NCBI GenBank assembly: GCA_903813345.2
Contig: CAIIXF020000009.1
Span: forward strand, 35,271,759-35,335,758
Reading direction: 5' to 3'
Origin: Owenia fusiformis
Lineage: Eukaryota; Annelida; Polychaeta; Sabellida; Oweniidae
DNA: 64,000 nt
In this document: one piece after another, positions 1 through 11,639 of the stretch
Layout: each line of letters starts with the position of its first letter
Numbering within the stretch: position 1 is the stretch's first letter
Translations under genes and position numbers: made by a program
Notes under the pieces: generated by a model
Seen by the model: only the letters and a program-made list of their open reading frames with translations
Databases searched by the model: none
What the model was told of the DNA's origin: nothing

Positions 1-1116
1 TTGCAAGTTGATAATGCTAAATCATGCTTCAATTTGGAGTGCAACAATATTCTCATAAATCGTAGGTTCGGTTAAATTGTAGATAGGATAGAACTAATTG
101 AACTAAAGAACCTATTTATTAAACTTATAGCTTGCAATTGTTTTGGGCTTCATAGATAATGGGTTTGTGGAACTTGATTATTTGTGTTATTTCCATCCCT
201 AAATACTAAACCATATTGGGGCGGAGCTTGGTCCATAGTACAATAACGTCATTTCTGCGGGCAATATAGTGAAATATTGGACCAAAGCCGCAGGCCCAAG
301 GTCCAATATTTCACTATTTGCCCGCAGAAATGACGTTATTACTATTATTACCACTGTTAATGCCCAGGGCTGAAATAGCAAATTTGAAATAGAAAATCTT
401 ACGCACTGAACAATATTACTTTTCCCGGGCGTATAATGTCATTATTGCCCGACTAAAGTCATTAACGCCCGACACAATATTGCTCACGTCAATATAGCAA
501 TTTAAATGCCTTCTCAACTTGTACTAAGACCCCTAGAACAGGCCCTGCAAGGTGGTAATAATTGGTTTTCTCTTGCCCAACACGTTCATAAATTACTAGC
601 TGCATGATAAAGTGATCATCCAATCAAATGAGAATTCATTGATGAGAAAACATGAAAGGACAGGGACATCAGTATGAAATTAATTTAGTTGCTTAAATTA
701 ACCTCCTCGTTGTAGTTGTAGAATCAAAAAGAATGGTATCTTATGTGTTATAGCTATTTGATGTTGTTTGGGTTCAAATGTATCATACTACATATTGTGT
801 GCAGTCTCTGTCTGTTGTTTGTGCTTATTCTATCCTTTATTCCACATATTATCAGACTTTTCTTAGTGTGGTTCTCCTATGTCTACTAACAAACCTAGAA
901 AATATTTATGCATGTTGATATAGAGAAATTACAAGTTTTTGAGATATAGTAGATTAGAAAATTGGATTAGATAGAGCTCTGTGACAAATTATCATAAATC
1001 TGCTCACAGTAGACTTTGTGCAAATATAGGCATAAGTTTGTCATTTCAATCATCAAGAGTTCAAAATATAAGTTCTTGTGCTTTACGAACAATAAGTAAT
1101 TTTTTCTTTGATTCAG
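1..1116. other. Upstream intron of the SORBS-like gene
   Basis: I see no coding exon here. The stretch should be an intron, because the first recognisable exon at 1117 begins with a splice acceptor and in mid-codon. Apart from the hairpin at 242-340 and two nearby direct copies of a GCCCGAC-containing motif (about 445-472), it is plain AT-rich sequence. Confidence 0.6.
242..340. repeat. Palindromic (fold-back) repeat, MITE-like
   Basis: Left arm 242-283 and right arm 300-340 are inverted copies differing by one small indel, with a loop of about 16 bases. The arms begin and end with AATAACGTCATTTCTG and its complement. A near-perfect 41-base hairpin of this kind is typical of a fold-back miniature transposon. 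No target-site duplication could be assigned. Confidence 0.75.
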
Positions 1117-1232
1117 CTTTGCCAAAACGATACCAGGAACATGCCAGGAAAACTCAACCAATCAGAAGTCCTGCTAGTACGCTTGATAGGAAAAAGATCG
1201 CAGAGGATGACGCTAAAAGGCGAGAACATATG
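1117..1232 (+). CDS. SORBS: SORBS-like exon a (charged linker)
   Basis: The acceptor is TTTGATTCAG and the donor ATG|GTAAGA. It has two leading bases, then 38 codons ending in phase 0. It encodes a basic, helix-prone linker ending [14 protein letters not shown]. The upstream exon is outside the window or not recognised. Confidence 0.8.
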
Positions 1233-4200
1233 GTAAGAAATATATTTTAGTTGTATATGTCTAGTCTGACCAGCGTGAATAGATTCTAACAATTATAGTT
1301 ATAGTAAACTGTTAGTTCAGCATTTGAAGTATCTTTAGTGGCAAATTATTAATATTAGCTGGTAAAACAGTTATGATGTAGAATATTTATTGAATTCTAT
1401 CATTTGATCTTGGCCAAAATGACTCTATCCTGTCCTACTGTCAACCTTAATTTGGCCAAAACAATGACTAGAAAACTAAAATAGATAGTAGGAATAAATT
1501 TGTATACATGTTCATGTAAGTTGTTTATAGACAATTACTGCCAACAAATTGTTCTTTCTGATCATGCTTGATTTAATTAAGTACTCAATAAAAATGTTCT
1601 GCCAAATTTATAAAATACTATATTACAAGCTAAACTGTATTGAAATCCCGGAAAATCAGACATTCATTAATCTAAGAAAAAAAGAAATAAGCATGGCCAG
1701 AACGACAATAGGTATCAACAGTATGATAAATTACAACACATTCTCATATTATATGACATGTTTTGCACTGCAGCTTGATGACATCGATAGTTTTGTGGTA
1801 CGTTTTAAATCCCCCAGTCCCACACACAAAACCAGATCATGTAGTTTGTGTAATAGCATGCTTTGACCCTTATGTGATATTAGTTTTGGCAATAAACAGA
1901 AACACACAAATAAAAATGGGAGGGGTACTTGAGAGGGAGGGGAGTTCTAGACACAATCACATGTCCAAAGGGAATGATGTTACCAAACTTGACACCTTGC
2001 AGATGGTCAAACCATACACCAAAGATATAACAGTATACTGGACAATATATGTACACTGCATGTATCACATTATTGTACAGTATATATAATGCAAATCAAC
2101 ACAAACCTATGCCATGCCCTTTATAGTATATTCTCTGTGAGGTTGTACCTCATCCCCATATGAGAGCCTTGTGAGATATGCCATTCCAATTTGGGATTTA
2201 CCCTAATTTGCCAAAACTATACAGCATAGAACTGTTCCAGATTTGATTACTAAATATATATACTGTACATTTGCATCAATGTATTCTGTGATTTGTATTG
2301 CAAATGATTCATCCGAGATCTCCACCCATGTTAGTTTTCTAGTTGTGTTTAGTATTTTAGTTATGTTGTGGTCATATATTGTTTCATATGTTGTGATATG
2401 ATGAGGTTACACATTTTATTCATTTTATGTTTTGAAATGTGTTTTTTTTCGTTGCTGGAACTCAACATTGTGCTTGTTAATGTATGTTGTCATAGTGATG
2501 ATTCAATTCTTTGTGGGTGGGTCCAATATACAAGGGTATGGGTAAAAGGGAAATAGTCTCCCAGGGTACAAAGGCCCTATCGTCAAAGGCTAGAGAGTTA
2601 GAGGCTTATTACCAGAGACGAATTGATACATTTTATCTTATGAACTTTTTTGAGGCATTCTGGCTGACCACGCCTTATCTTCCAGTACCCATTAAATAGT
2701 AATGGAACATGATATGGAGTGATTGCTTGATGATTTCAGTGGCAATCAACCATCAAAGTTATAATATAACTGAGTTGAGACAGGAACTATTGTCCATTGT
2801 ATCTAGTGCTATTAAAATTGCTCCTCTGACTCTGTTTCCTAGTTGCAATGGCAACCCCTATTCCACTTTTGTGGACTAAATCTCGACAATATTTTCAGGA
2901 TAGCCTACTTCGACAAATGTTTAATGCTTCTGACAAAACTTGAATAACATATGATCAAGAATAAAAGTTCTGGAGCAAAATTAGCTTTACTTGTTGAACA
3001 ATCTTTACTCTATGTTGGGGAGACAAACAAATCAAGATGGAAGGGGGGGGGACTTTCCTCGTTGTATTTTTGCCATACATAATTTAACAAAAACTATATC
3101 TGGAATTCATCCCTCATATGATACATCTAGTGTATTAATCTAGCAACACATTGCTGTGCTCTGGTGTTGAAGTCACTCTGGGTCACATGTTTGATTGGAA
3201 TGACACATTTTTTACTAAACATTGTACTTTTTGACACATCTTTAAGTGACATTATAGATCAAGATACTCTTTAAATTATATTTACCCCTCCTTTGCTCAC
3301 CTCCCCTCAATGCATTATATTAGATTCCTAAAGTGAAGCTTCAACCAGAAGGGCCTGATCACTCAACCATATTGTCAGTCATGTTTTAGTTATTTGCATT
3401 CTTTAGAAATTTATTTAAGTTGAAACATTGATTTCTAAATGTTTTTTTTGTCTTTTGTTAGTGTGTCCCCTTTAATTTTTTGCCACTTTTCTTACATGAA
3501 TCAAATTACACAATTTTATTTTCCCATTGTGTTTCCTTCATTCAAATTACACAGATTGCTATAGTTATAATATAGATAAGAGTTGTACCACATTCATTAC
3601 AGTCAAACCTCTTAAGTTTGCCCTAAGAAGAAATATAGATGGCAGCACACAACTTACAAAAGTGTTTCACTAGTACTTAACAGGTTTAACTGTAATGTTG
3701 ATTTTTCTTACCTCAAGCACATTTGACATATTATTCAACTTAGAATAGATTATACTGTATCTATAAAAGATATCAATATTTTTTTTTGTTGTTATAGCAA
3801 CAGATGTATGAAGAGGAAAAGAGAAGAAAAGCCATGGAGGAGAAACAGAGGAATGAGGCAAGGAGACACTCAGATAACCTCCTGTGAGTATGATATACTG
3901 AAATTAATAAAAGTGATTATTTATTTAGTGTTAAAACTGTGTTGTTAGTGGGAAAAGATCAGTACTAAAATAATACTTTTGAGCTAATTAAGCATTAAAA
4001 AACTAGATAAATGGTTGGTATAGCTATACATCTACATGTGTATCTACTCTAGTAAATTCATGCTGTTGAACCGCGATGACTTGTGTGTGTATATTGCACA
4101 TGGGGCTAGTTTGCTAGATCAACTACATGCATATAGCTGAGGGACTTGTCCATAAAGCCTTTGATCTCAATTTGTTTTACTAAGATGTAACCTATCTTCC

Positions 4201-7200
4201 CTTTGCTTAGGCCTGAGCAGAAATCTCCCATCCCAACCAACAGGTTTGACGAGGGTGACAGACTGCCAGATCACACAAAGTTACGAAAGAAGAAAATTGG
4301 AACTGAGATACGGGGCAAAGCTAAGGCCATCTATACATTCAATGCTCAAAACCCCAAGTAAGTGAAACATTCAACATCCAGTTGCACATTACCTGAAGAC
4401 TGGCAGCAGTGAATGTTCAATCTTTACAAGAAAATATTCATACCTTCCATAATATGCACTTCATGTACATGTAAATTAAAACACAAAAATTGTGATGCCA
4501 CTGGCTAAGAGCTTATTTGAAGAATCATATTGCCCTAGTGAGAGTTGAATCACAATTCTTCAGTGACCAGTACTGCACTAACCATAATATGAACAAAGCC
4601 ATGAAATGATACAAACTGTTTCAGGGAGTTATCGTTCAAGCGAGGGGACTCTATCTACCTGACCAGAGATATTGATGGCAACTGGCTAGAGGGTGAGCAC
4701 CATGGTAGAATTGGCATCTTCCCCAAGAACTATGTTGAGGTATAACCTAAATTAACTGAACATGTCAAGTTTTGTCTTTGTCATGTTTATTTTAATGAGA
4801 ACTGTCTCATTTTTTTTATTTATTAAAAAAAAAAAATATGTCACATAGGGTTTATTGTAAACATAATGGAAATTACAATTTAAAGAGATTCATACATATT
4901 TGTGTTTACTTGATTAATCATTTGAATCGACTTAATAAATCATGTGTTGCATTGTAAAATTTTATTTTGATATTCCATTGTAGGTGCTGACATCTATAGC
5001 AGACGCAAAAGCAGCTGCAGCAGACGCCGAGGGTCAAGGTCGCGTCAAGTACAATTTCAATGCACAAACAAATGTGGAACTTTCACTTAAAAAGGTACTT
5101 ATATAAATAGCAATTACAACTTTTTGTCTTTCGTTTAATTGTTTAATTGAGTAAAGTTTATTTATGACAATTAAATTATTATGTTCTGATCCAACTTTTC
5201 AAAATGTTTTTCAAAAAATTCAAATTAGTATATCATACAGATATTGTGGGCTAAATGAAATTTCTGAAGAATAACAAGGATCTCCATAATATTAGAAATA
5301 TCACTGGCTGTTATTGTACAGATAATTCAATAATCATGGGACAAATGATAAATCTTGTATAGGACTGTAAATCTAAAATATATATTACAATTTCCTACTT
5401 TCAGGGTGATACAGTGACATTAACACGTAGACTGGACGAGAACTGGTATGAAGGTCGTTGCAAGAATCAGACAGGGATATTCCCTACGTCATACATTGAC
5501 GTAATCAGGGAGCCAGATACTCCACTAGTGACACCTATGTCTTCCCGCATGACCACACCAGCCACTTCAGGGTTTACCACACCAGCTAATTATGATTGTA
5601 AGCAAATTAAATAATTTTAAAATGGTCTTTATTTTCTATTTGCCTCATATTATTGAAAGAAATCTGCTGTGTTCTTCTAATTGAAATGCTTTAAATATCC
5701 ATGCATTAAGACACTGGACCCATATTTTCCAATATAATTATGGGCCTTATATTGTAGTGGATTCTCCCAATGGTCCTCTCTCACCAAACATCCACATGAA
5801 TGGGCCCACAGATGGTATCGACGCTTTCTCTCCAACACCCATGGATAACTACAAACGCCAACAACAAGACAGCTTTCATTATAATGGCCACGGGGGACAT
5901 GAACAGCAATCAAGAGTTCCAGAGCAGCGTTCATCAGCTCAACAGCAGCAATCTGAACAGCGATCATATGGTGTAAAACAGCAAAGTCAAAGTTCCCCCC
6001 ATGGTTACCGACAGGAGTATATGCCCCCTGTACAGAAACAACCCCAGCAAAGAGCACCACAAAAACAGGAATTGTCCCCAAGTAAAAAAGATATAGAAGT
6101 CAATACGTAAGTGCAATTTTATTTCATTAGTTGGTTATTGCATACTATTTTGATTATATAAATAAATGAATATTTCTTCTTCATAGTAACAATTTTAGTC
6201 TTTTGAGAAAGGGGGAATTTTAAATTTCATGTAATTACAATGTAGTTGCATGAAGCAGTGTGTTTTGGGATTCCTAGATTTGGATTTTAGATTCATTATG
6301 CTTTGAATATTGTAAAATTAATTAGTTTTCGTTGTTGCAACCTGTGTGATTTGATTTTAGTTATCTTTATACCTAGAATTTATAATGCATTTCATCAGTG
6401 TTCAATGTCATTCAATCAAATTCTTGAATACTTCAAACCAAGTTCTTCAAACAGGAACATTTTTGAAACTTTATTTTTGATATTTGGTTGCAGCAGTTTG
6501 CCCCATTTAAGACAGTACCCCTGGTAGGTGACATAAGACTGGTACCACCAATACACCCTTCCTTCCCTAGCTTGCTTGTTCACCATGATTATGCCTCTTT
6601 TTGTCCATATTTAGTGGTTGAGGACCACTTTAGTACTGTTTAAGACTGCTGGTCTTATATTTTCATGTATGACTTAAATCCCATGCTTTGGTTAAAAATA
6701 GACTATACTGTCATATCTTATATTAATCAAACAATACCCACAATTCTTGGATAAGAGTATGAGTATAAAATGCAATATTATGAGCCTGGTATAAGTAAAA
6801 TATATAAGAGAACTCTTGAGCAAGTTCTTCAGAAAAATTACCTTGACCTTGCCTTTAAAATGTATCACCATGCCCTCTAGCTGTTCATATCCACCTGCCA
6901 TTGCTTAGACCTTATGAATAATTCACAGTAGTTTGAAGCTCTATCACTTTATTTAAGTTACAAATGTTGAAGAGCGACATCTATCTTTATAAAAAGCTTC
7001 CTCTCTATTTATAGCCAAATATCTCATAATTTTAAAGCACTATCTAATCAAAATCCCATCATCATAATTAAGTCATTAGTACTTGTAATTGTGATTTTTT
7101 TTGTGTTGCAAGCTGGTACATTGTTGATTATTTTGTTTTTTAGTGTTTTTAATTTATTGTAGTTGTTAAGTGTTGTTTCTCAATCATTTCAGTGTGCATG

Positions 7201-7630
7201 TTTTTTAGTTCTACAAAAGAATGAGATGATTCATGTTCATTTATATTTTAGTTAATCTAAGTACACTATATGTTAAAACACTTGTGTTTGTGCATCCCCA
7301 TTGATTGTTGCTTGTTGCTTCTGTCTGCTTTTGCTTTTATTAACAACCATATTATGTAGTTTTAAAAAGTGTATTTGAATGTTATTTGTTGCATTTTTGA
7401 TGTTTATGTGTTTGAGACACAATAAATAGTTAAGATGTAATGTAATTTAATGCAGTTACCGAGCGATTTACAATTACAAACCTCGAAACGAAGATGAACT
7501 GGAGTTAAAAGAGGGAGATGAAATATACGTTATGGAAAGATGCGATGATGGATGGTTTGTCGGCACGTCAAATAGAACGGGACATTTTGGTACTTTCCCT
7601 GGAAACTATGTAACTAAGCTATGTAAGTAA
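1117..7630 (+). CDS. SORBS: SORBS-family adaptor (CAP/ponsin-vinexin-ArgBP2), 3' part of gene; eight exons
   Basis: This is a cytoskeletal adaptor. Family members use three C-terminal SH3 domains to bind vinculin, paxillin, Abl/Cbl and related partners at focal adhesions and muscle Z-discs. Joined exons (1117-1232, 3798-3883, 4211-4357, 4625-4739, 4984-5094, 5405-5597, 5758-6106, 7456-7630) give 429 codons and a stop, and every intron phase matches. Order: a charged linker, the KSPIP motif, SH3-1 ([19 protein letters not shown] to [10 protein letters not shown]), SH3-2 (KYNFNAQ to [11 protein letters not shown]), a Gln-rich linker, and SH3-3 ([19 protein letters not shown] to FGTFPGNYV). The last closely matches the third SH3 of vertebrate SORBS1/2. 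The N-terminal SoHo region must lie left of the window. The gene is convergent with the synaptopodin-2-like gene, and its 3' end is duplicated at 13.6-19.2 kb. Subfamily (1, 2 or 3) cannot be given; this is probably the single pro-orthologue. Confidence 0.93.
3798..3883 (+). CDS. SORBS: SORBS-like exon b ([14 protein letters not shown] coil)
   Basis: The acceptor is TTGTTATAG and the donor CCT|GTGAGT. Phase is 0 in, 2 out. It encodes a short Glu/Lys/Arg-rich helix ending ARRHSDNLL, as seen just before the SH3 cluster in SORBS proteins. A decayed copy lies at 13623-13681. Confidence 0.88.
4211..4357 (+). CDS. SORBS: SORBS-like exon c (KSPIP linker and start of SH3-1)
   Basis: The acceptor is TTTGCTTAG and the donor AA|GTAAGT. 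Phase is 2 in and 2 out. It encodes [15 protein letters not shown], then the first SH3 strand with [11 protein letters not shown]. Confidence 0.92.
4625..4739 (+). CDS. SORBS: SORBS-like exon d (rest of SH3-1)
   Basis: The acceptor is CTGTTTCAG and the donor GAG|GTATAA. It encodes ELSFKRGD, the GNWLEG tryptophan motif and [10 protein letters not shown], completing SH3-1. Phase is 2 in, 0 out. Confidence 0.93.
4984..5094 (+). CDS. SORBS: SORBS-like exon e (inter-SH3 linker and start of SH3-2)
   Basis: The acceptor is CATTGTAG and the donor AAG|GTACTT. It holds 37 codons, phase 0 to 0. It encodes an Ala-rich linker and [16 protein letters not shown]. Confidence 0.9.
5405..5597 (+). CDS. SORBS: SORBS-like exon f (rest of SH3-2)
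   Basis: The acceptor is ACTTTCAG and the donor GATT|GTAAGC. Phase is 0 in, 1 out. It encodes [17 protein letters not shown] and [14 protein letters not shown], then a Ser/Thr/Pro-rich tail. Confidence 0.93.
5758..6106 (+). CDS. SORBS: SORBS-like exon g (Gln-rich linker)
   Basis: The acceptor is ATATTGTAG and the donor AC|GTAAGT. Phase is 1 in, 2 out. It encodes [15 protein letters not shown], then a Gln/Ser/His-rich disordered spacer between SH3-2 and SH3-3. Its start is duplicated at 17515-17612. Confidence 0.9.
6494..6523 (+). CDS. Possible 30-base microexon in the SORBS-like gene
   Basis: A pyrimidine-rich acceptor (GATATTTGGTTGCAG) and a donor (CTG|GTAGGT) flank exactly 30 bases. Inserted between the neighbouring exons it keeps the frame and adds about ten residues ([10 protein letters not shown]). 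Nothing else supports it. Confidence 0.25.
7456..7630 (+). CDS. SORBS: SORBS-like last exon (SH3-3 and stop)
   Basis: The acceptor is TTAATGCAG. It encodes a complete third SH3 with [29 protein letters not shown] and FGTFPGNYV, and then reads through to TAA at 7628-7630. A donor-like CTAT|GTAAGT lies eight bases before the stop, so splicing to a further short C-terminal exon is possible. No good partner was found. Confidence 0.93.
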
Positions 7631-8274
7631 AACACAGCAATTCAGTTCTAGACATGAAATCAGTGAATGAAATTGCTTAGAAAATAATACAGAAGTTGTG
7701 ATAAAATGGCATGAAATAGCACAATTATATGCTTTTAAAATGCAAAGATATGCTGGGCTAGTCATGTTCCCTGCTCAATACAGCATCACATTTCCGAAAG
7801 AAGATCTGCATTGTGTCTTTAATATGATACAAGAGTATTGTTCAAAATATTTACAAGTAAATACAATACAAAAACTGAAAAAGCTTGCAAAAATGTAATA
7901 ATAAGTGCTTGTTTAGAACCAGAATGTATGTTATAGGAACAATAAGCTAAATAAGGCATGTGCATTACCATTTATGAGGTCTCTATCAAAATGCTTACAT
8001 GGATGCATGTGGCAGTTAACAGTAGGGAGAATAGACAACCTGTGGTGTTATCTTAGTAACCCAAAAGCTCTGACAAGTTGGCAAAAACAGGATTGACAAA
8101 GGGGTCTAAGCTGTATTAACATTTGCATTTGTTTGCATTACACATAGAACTAGAATAGCCACTGAGCAGCTGAATTTGGCTTTCATTGAAGCTGCTGGTG
8201 ACAGGTGTTGCCATCTTTTAATGGTGAAGAGAGTGATTAACTTGGCTTAAAGTTCTCCAACATATTATATAGAT

Positions 8275-8417
8275 ATCATACCTGCCAACTTCTCCTTTAA
8301 ATGGGGAGGTCTAATATTTCTCCCATTTTTTTTTGTTTTCTCTTCGTATAAACACCCCCCTTGTAGTAACTAAAACAATTTCTTTTGTTTTATGGGCAAT
8401 CGGTTGGCAGGTATGAT
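8275..8417. mobile_element. 143-base MITE-like element
   Basis: Perfect 15-base terminal inverted repeats (ATCATACCTGCCAAC at 8275-8289, complement at 8403-8417) flank a T/C-rich centre. The ends and size fit a non-autonomous DNA element. The superfamily is not assignable. Confidence 0.6.
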
Positions 8418-8668
8418 TCGTTATTGTTGCACTAGCTCTCTTGACCTTTCTAAAAAAGGTAAAAAGCCAGGCATGGAACATATGTGTATTCTTTTGTATT
8501 TGTTTACCATTTCTTATGTTCTATTTTCAGAAAGTATGACAGAAAGAAGTTCTTCCTATAGACAGTCATGTATATCATACACAGTTTAACACAGATAGGG
8601 ACTGTTAGCACTGGGACAACCCATACCATGAGGACTACACACCAATTTGCATGTTCTGTACAGTGAAC

Positions 8669-8835
8669 ACCCTTTGCAAAATGGAACATGTTGAATATGT
8701 GGAAGTACACACCCTTTGCAAGGTAGTACTTGTAAAATACATGGAAATGTACACCCTTTGCAAGATAGTCCTTGTAAAGCACATGGAAGTGCACATCCAT
8801 TGCAAGGTGATCTTGCAAAATACATGGACTTTTCG
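8669..8835. repeat. Four-copy 42-base tandem repeat
   Basis: CACCCTTTGCAAG-type units start at 8669, 8711, 8753 and 8795, exactly 42 bases apart. The period is a multiple of three, which explains the open frames on both strands here. Those frames are not taken as genes. Confidence 0.85.
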
Positions 8836-11270
8836 AAATACATCTTAAATGTGTGGGAGATTGTTGAATTATGAATCAGGACCATGCATAAACAATAGAG
8901 AGTCATGGAGATTGAATTTGTATCAATATTGAATATATTGAACATGCACTGGTGCCGCTGAAAACAATGGACTTGGATTATGTTATCTGAACATTTTATA
9001 TGGATAGGTGACTTTTATTGTTGACATGGAAATGTGACAAGGATTGATGCAAGAATAGACATTTTAATGATGCTACTAAATGAGAGAATCTTAGAATGTA
9101 TGCTTACACAGGTAATGCATATACCTAACGAAGCTTCGAGAGATAACGAGAAACTCAGTAATCCCAACCTTTGATGGAGGATTTGAAACTGACAGAGGAA
9201 TTCTGGACAGCAGTTTCAGTGGTAAAATGGCCACTATGGAGAAAGGGTACGAGGATTACGTGAATGTATATAGACATAGTTTTATTAATGCTAAACACCA
9301 TAATATATGAAATGAAACAATGAAATAAGTTTATGATTATATAATTTGCATCATATATGATGCCTACATGTATACAATACACTGGGATATAATATATATT
9401 CATTGTTAATTGTGCCTGGTAGGCAACAAAAAAATCTTAATATTTGGTGATATAGAGATACATTGTGTTCAGTTAGAAGTAGAGTGATGGATTGAAGGCT
9501 GATGAAATTAGATCTAGCAGACCCACAATGTGTGTTCGATTGTTATAACATAGTGTATATAGGAATACAATTCACTAAGTGCATTATAGTGCAGACAACC
9601 ATCTATAGATGGTGTTTTATGTATCACTGCATCCATCTATTGGATGAGGTTTGAACTAGGTGTAGATGAAATATTATTACTTGTGAATTATAAATACTAC
9701 AATAGCACTTGGTTATGTAAATAGTATGTTAAACCAATGAAATGTTGCACTGTACAATTATGCACCTATTCATTTTTAGAATATAAAAGCTTTTAAAGTG
9801 TAAATATATTCCACATTTGGAAATTCATATTTTATTGCCTCTATTTACTATATATCCTACAATATAATAATATATTGAAGTCCACTTTACACTTTATGCA
9901 CATTAGGTAAACATTATTAAGTTCATTTGATTTATTTCATGGATTGGGACTACATGTTGAGCTTTGCTGTTTAGAATATGTGCTAATTGAATAATTTGTT
10001 AGATAGATTTGCACCTTGCATAACTGACAATGTACAGAGTGGAGTTCATTTACTGTTATGTAATGATAATCATATATATAATTTATTAAACTGATAGAGC
10101 AAATAAAACATGGGCTGGATCTGCTTCATGAATATCAGATACATCTCACGATGCTTGGATTAAATTTTATGATTATGATGTACATGGCAGAATTGATCAT
10201 ATAACTTACATTTGTTTGTCTTCTGATCTTGCCAAAATGATGTATACAGTAAATAGTATTTTAAATCATTATGCCAAGTTTAATTTAGAGCAGTAATCCT
10301 TACAATTACAAAATTTTATTCACTCAATTACAAATAATTCATTGATCAATTTTTGCACATTATTATATTGTTAAATATTATCCAGATGATGTTACAATGG
10401 AACGGGATTAGCATTTTGAAGTTCATTGCTTCATTTTATATTAATTCTGTGTAACCATAGAAAATTGTTTTATTGAATATTTATTATCATCAACACAGAT
10501 TATATCGTGGAATATGTGTGAATAGAAAGTGTATGTAGGTTGTATTTATTGTTATGTATTTAGTGTCAAGGAGTTGAATGATCATGTATAAGTCTACTGC
10601 CGAAAAAGCAGGCAAATAATGAAGTTCAAGCAGGATTGATTAATAAATATATACATTATTTTTCAAGATCAAATTTTGAAAAGTCTTCAATCAAAATAAA
10701 CTCATCGGTGTATTTAGTACAATGTATTTATATTTACAGTATAATGAAATATTGCTTCATAAAATGACAAAAGGAAAATGTAAGAAATTGACACTGTGTG
10801 GTACTATTATTAACACAATTTGGTAGACTATTAGTATATTGAAACTATTTTACAAATAATCAGCTTGTTAAATCATAAATCAGATGCAATCACTGCTTCA
10901 TTGTGAATTGTGTTAATGTAGGTCAGATAGATGTCACCACTGAGGATTAATGTTGTAAAATGCTACCATTTATATGTATGGCTTTTGACTAGAAATATCT
11001 GCAATTCTAATAAAATGTTTTGCCATATAACATTATATATCTGTTGTGTTACTGTTTATCAAAAGGCCAGCACGGGTTTTAGGGGTTTTAATGGATATGA
11101 TAAGTATTATAGTGACCTCCTGTATCACAGATTTGACTTGTAGCATAGCATATTTATATTTCATTTTGTTCCAATTCTTCCATATCTCAACTTGGGGAAT
11201 GTTATATTGAGAACTCACAAATAATGCAAAACTTGATATTTATGTTTAGTTCAATGCAACATGTTTATTT

Positions 11271-11639
11271 TACCTTCAGATATTCCTTGTGTAGTTACTA
11301 TCAGAACTTGTGTTGATATACCAGGTCGTTCAATAAATTCAAAATAGTTTGAGTTATAAATATTAACTCAAACCATAACTCGATCTAGATAACAGAAAGA
11401 AAGGAACAAGAAATAATTGCACTAAAAAAAAATGTTAACAAAAATATATATAAATAATTTTTGCATTAAATTGTTGCCAATCAGTCATCAGTCATTACTT
11501 AAAGGACCATGTTTTTTACAGAATATTTTCAATAATTGGTTTAAGAGAAAAACATTGTTGAATTCAGTTCAACATATCAATACCTATCCTTTCTATTGGT
11601 TTCTTGATTATCCCATCAAACAAAGTTCGGAGGGATATA
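11271..11639. other. Unit A intergenic stretch with a short match to unit B
   Basis: About 11275-11320 (ATTCCTTGTGTAGTTACTA) matches 22190-22235, which lies in the intron between the last two exons of the synaptopodin-2-like gene. Unit A has therefore lost the equivalent of about 19.2-22.19 kb, including that gene's final exon. No gene is seen in the remainder. Confidence 0.55.

Larger units (their letters stand above)
7631..11270 (+). other. 3' UTR / downstream region of the SORBS-like gene
   Basis: This is AT-rich noncoding sequence after the stop codon. The part from about 9980 to 11200 is clearly duplicated at about 17610-19160 and so marks the SORBS side of the duplication unit. It carries the inverted-repeat element at 8275-8417 and a 42-base tandem repeat at 8669-8835. 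Several AATAAA-type signals occur, but the polyadenylation site cannot be chosen from sequence alone. Confidence 0.5.

Noticed and set aside
5677-6081. 134-codon minus-strand frame opposite SORBS exon g
   Set aside because: It is a shadow of the Gln-rich linker; the plus-strand exon is supported by splice phase and by the duplicate.
8504-8945. Open frames of 104 and 119 codons on the minus strand
   Set aside because: They arise from the 42-base tandem repeat, whose period is a multiple of three.
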